A DNA stretch of 5,541 nt from positions 1 through 5,541 of the forward strand of contig CALMLK010000157.1 in the NCBI GenBank assembly GCA_937868035.1, written 5' to 3'. The notes beneath the pieces were generated by a model. That model made no database searches and was not told the origin of the DNA. It saw only the letters and a program-made list of their open reading frames with translations. A program made the translations under genes and the position numbers. The number at the start of each line of letters is the position of its first letter. The first letter of the stretch is position 1. Positions 5,453-5,541 of the stretch are shown piece by piece. Source of the DNA: an uncultured Alphaproteobacteria bacterium. GTDB lineage: Bacteria; Pseudomonadota; Alphaproteobacteria; Rhizobiales; Aestuariivirgaceae.

Positions 5453-5541
5453 AAGTACTGCCGCCGTTGGCGGACTTGCCCTTGGTATGGGTGATCAGCA
5501 CCCGAAGGGTCTTGCGCAACACCTCAAGACCTTCCGCGCCG
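5436..5541 (-). CDS. 3' end of an unidentified minus-strand gene (partial)
   Basis: The minus strand has an open frame from the right edge to a TGA at 5436-5438, giving 34 residues that include L-E-V-L-R-K-T-L-R-V-L-I-T-H-T-K-G-K-S-A. The other two minus-strand frames in this stretch contain stops, and about three quarters of the codons end in G or C, as in the neighbouring genes. This suggests the tail of a real gene convergent with the MocR gene, overlapping its last 17 bases. The family is not recognised, and the fragment is short enough that chance openness remains possible. Confidence 0.45.
   Translation of the reverse strand, partial: GAEGLEVLRKTLRVLITHTKGKSANGGSTFMPPA

Overview
The window is about 60-65% GC with strongly GC-biased third codon positions. 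The protein families point to an alphaproteobacterium, most likely of the order Hyphomicrobiales (Rhizobiales): a rhizobial-type LldD, a DUF1127 small protein divergent from a MocR regulator, and a barrel tail ending in Phe. This assignment is inferred from recalled family resemblance, not from a search. I see no insertion sequence, CRISPR array, tRNA, rRNA or clear sign of recent gene transfer.

Layout. (1) Positions 1-828 hold the 3' end of a plus-strand gene for an outer-membrane beta-barrel protein; its start lies outside the window. (2) After a 100-bp gap, positions 929-3562 form a tight three-gene operon. It encodes an FMN-dependent L-lactate/2-hydroxyacid dehydrogenase (lldD), an uncharacterised 195-residue protein with a Cys-x-x-Cys motif resembling part of the Ada zinc site, and a fumarylacetoacetate-hydrolase (FAH) superfamily enzyme. 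The first junction is a 4-base ATGA overlap and the second a 1-base gap, so the three proteins are probably made together. The two recognisable enzymes both fit small 2-oxo or 2-hydroxy acid metabolism around pyruvate. (3) Positions 3563-3684 separate convergent genes and carry a strong hairpin, with a third copy of its arm just downstream. (4) Positions 3685-5452 hold a divergent regulatory pair: a small basic DUF1127 protein on the minus strand and a MocR-type regulator (GntR winged helix fused to an aminotransferase-like domain) on the plus strand. (5) The right edge appears to contain the last 34 codons of an unidentified minus-strand gene that slightly overlaps the MocR gene tail-to-tail.

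The most interesting part is the 115-bp divergent control region at 3949-4063. The same 12-base element (consensus ATTGTATCTRTG) occurs twice in opposite orientation, and each copy supplies a TACAAT -10-like hexamer, one facing each gene. Two further TGTATC half-sites flank the copy near the DUF1127 gene. This is what one would expect if the MocR protein controls both its own gene and the DUF1127 gene. The second candidate for new biology is the unnamed middle protein of the lldD operon.
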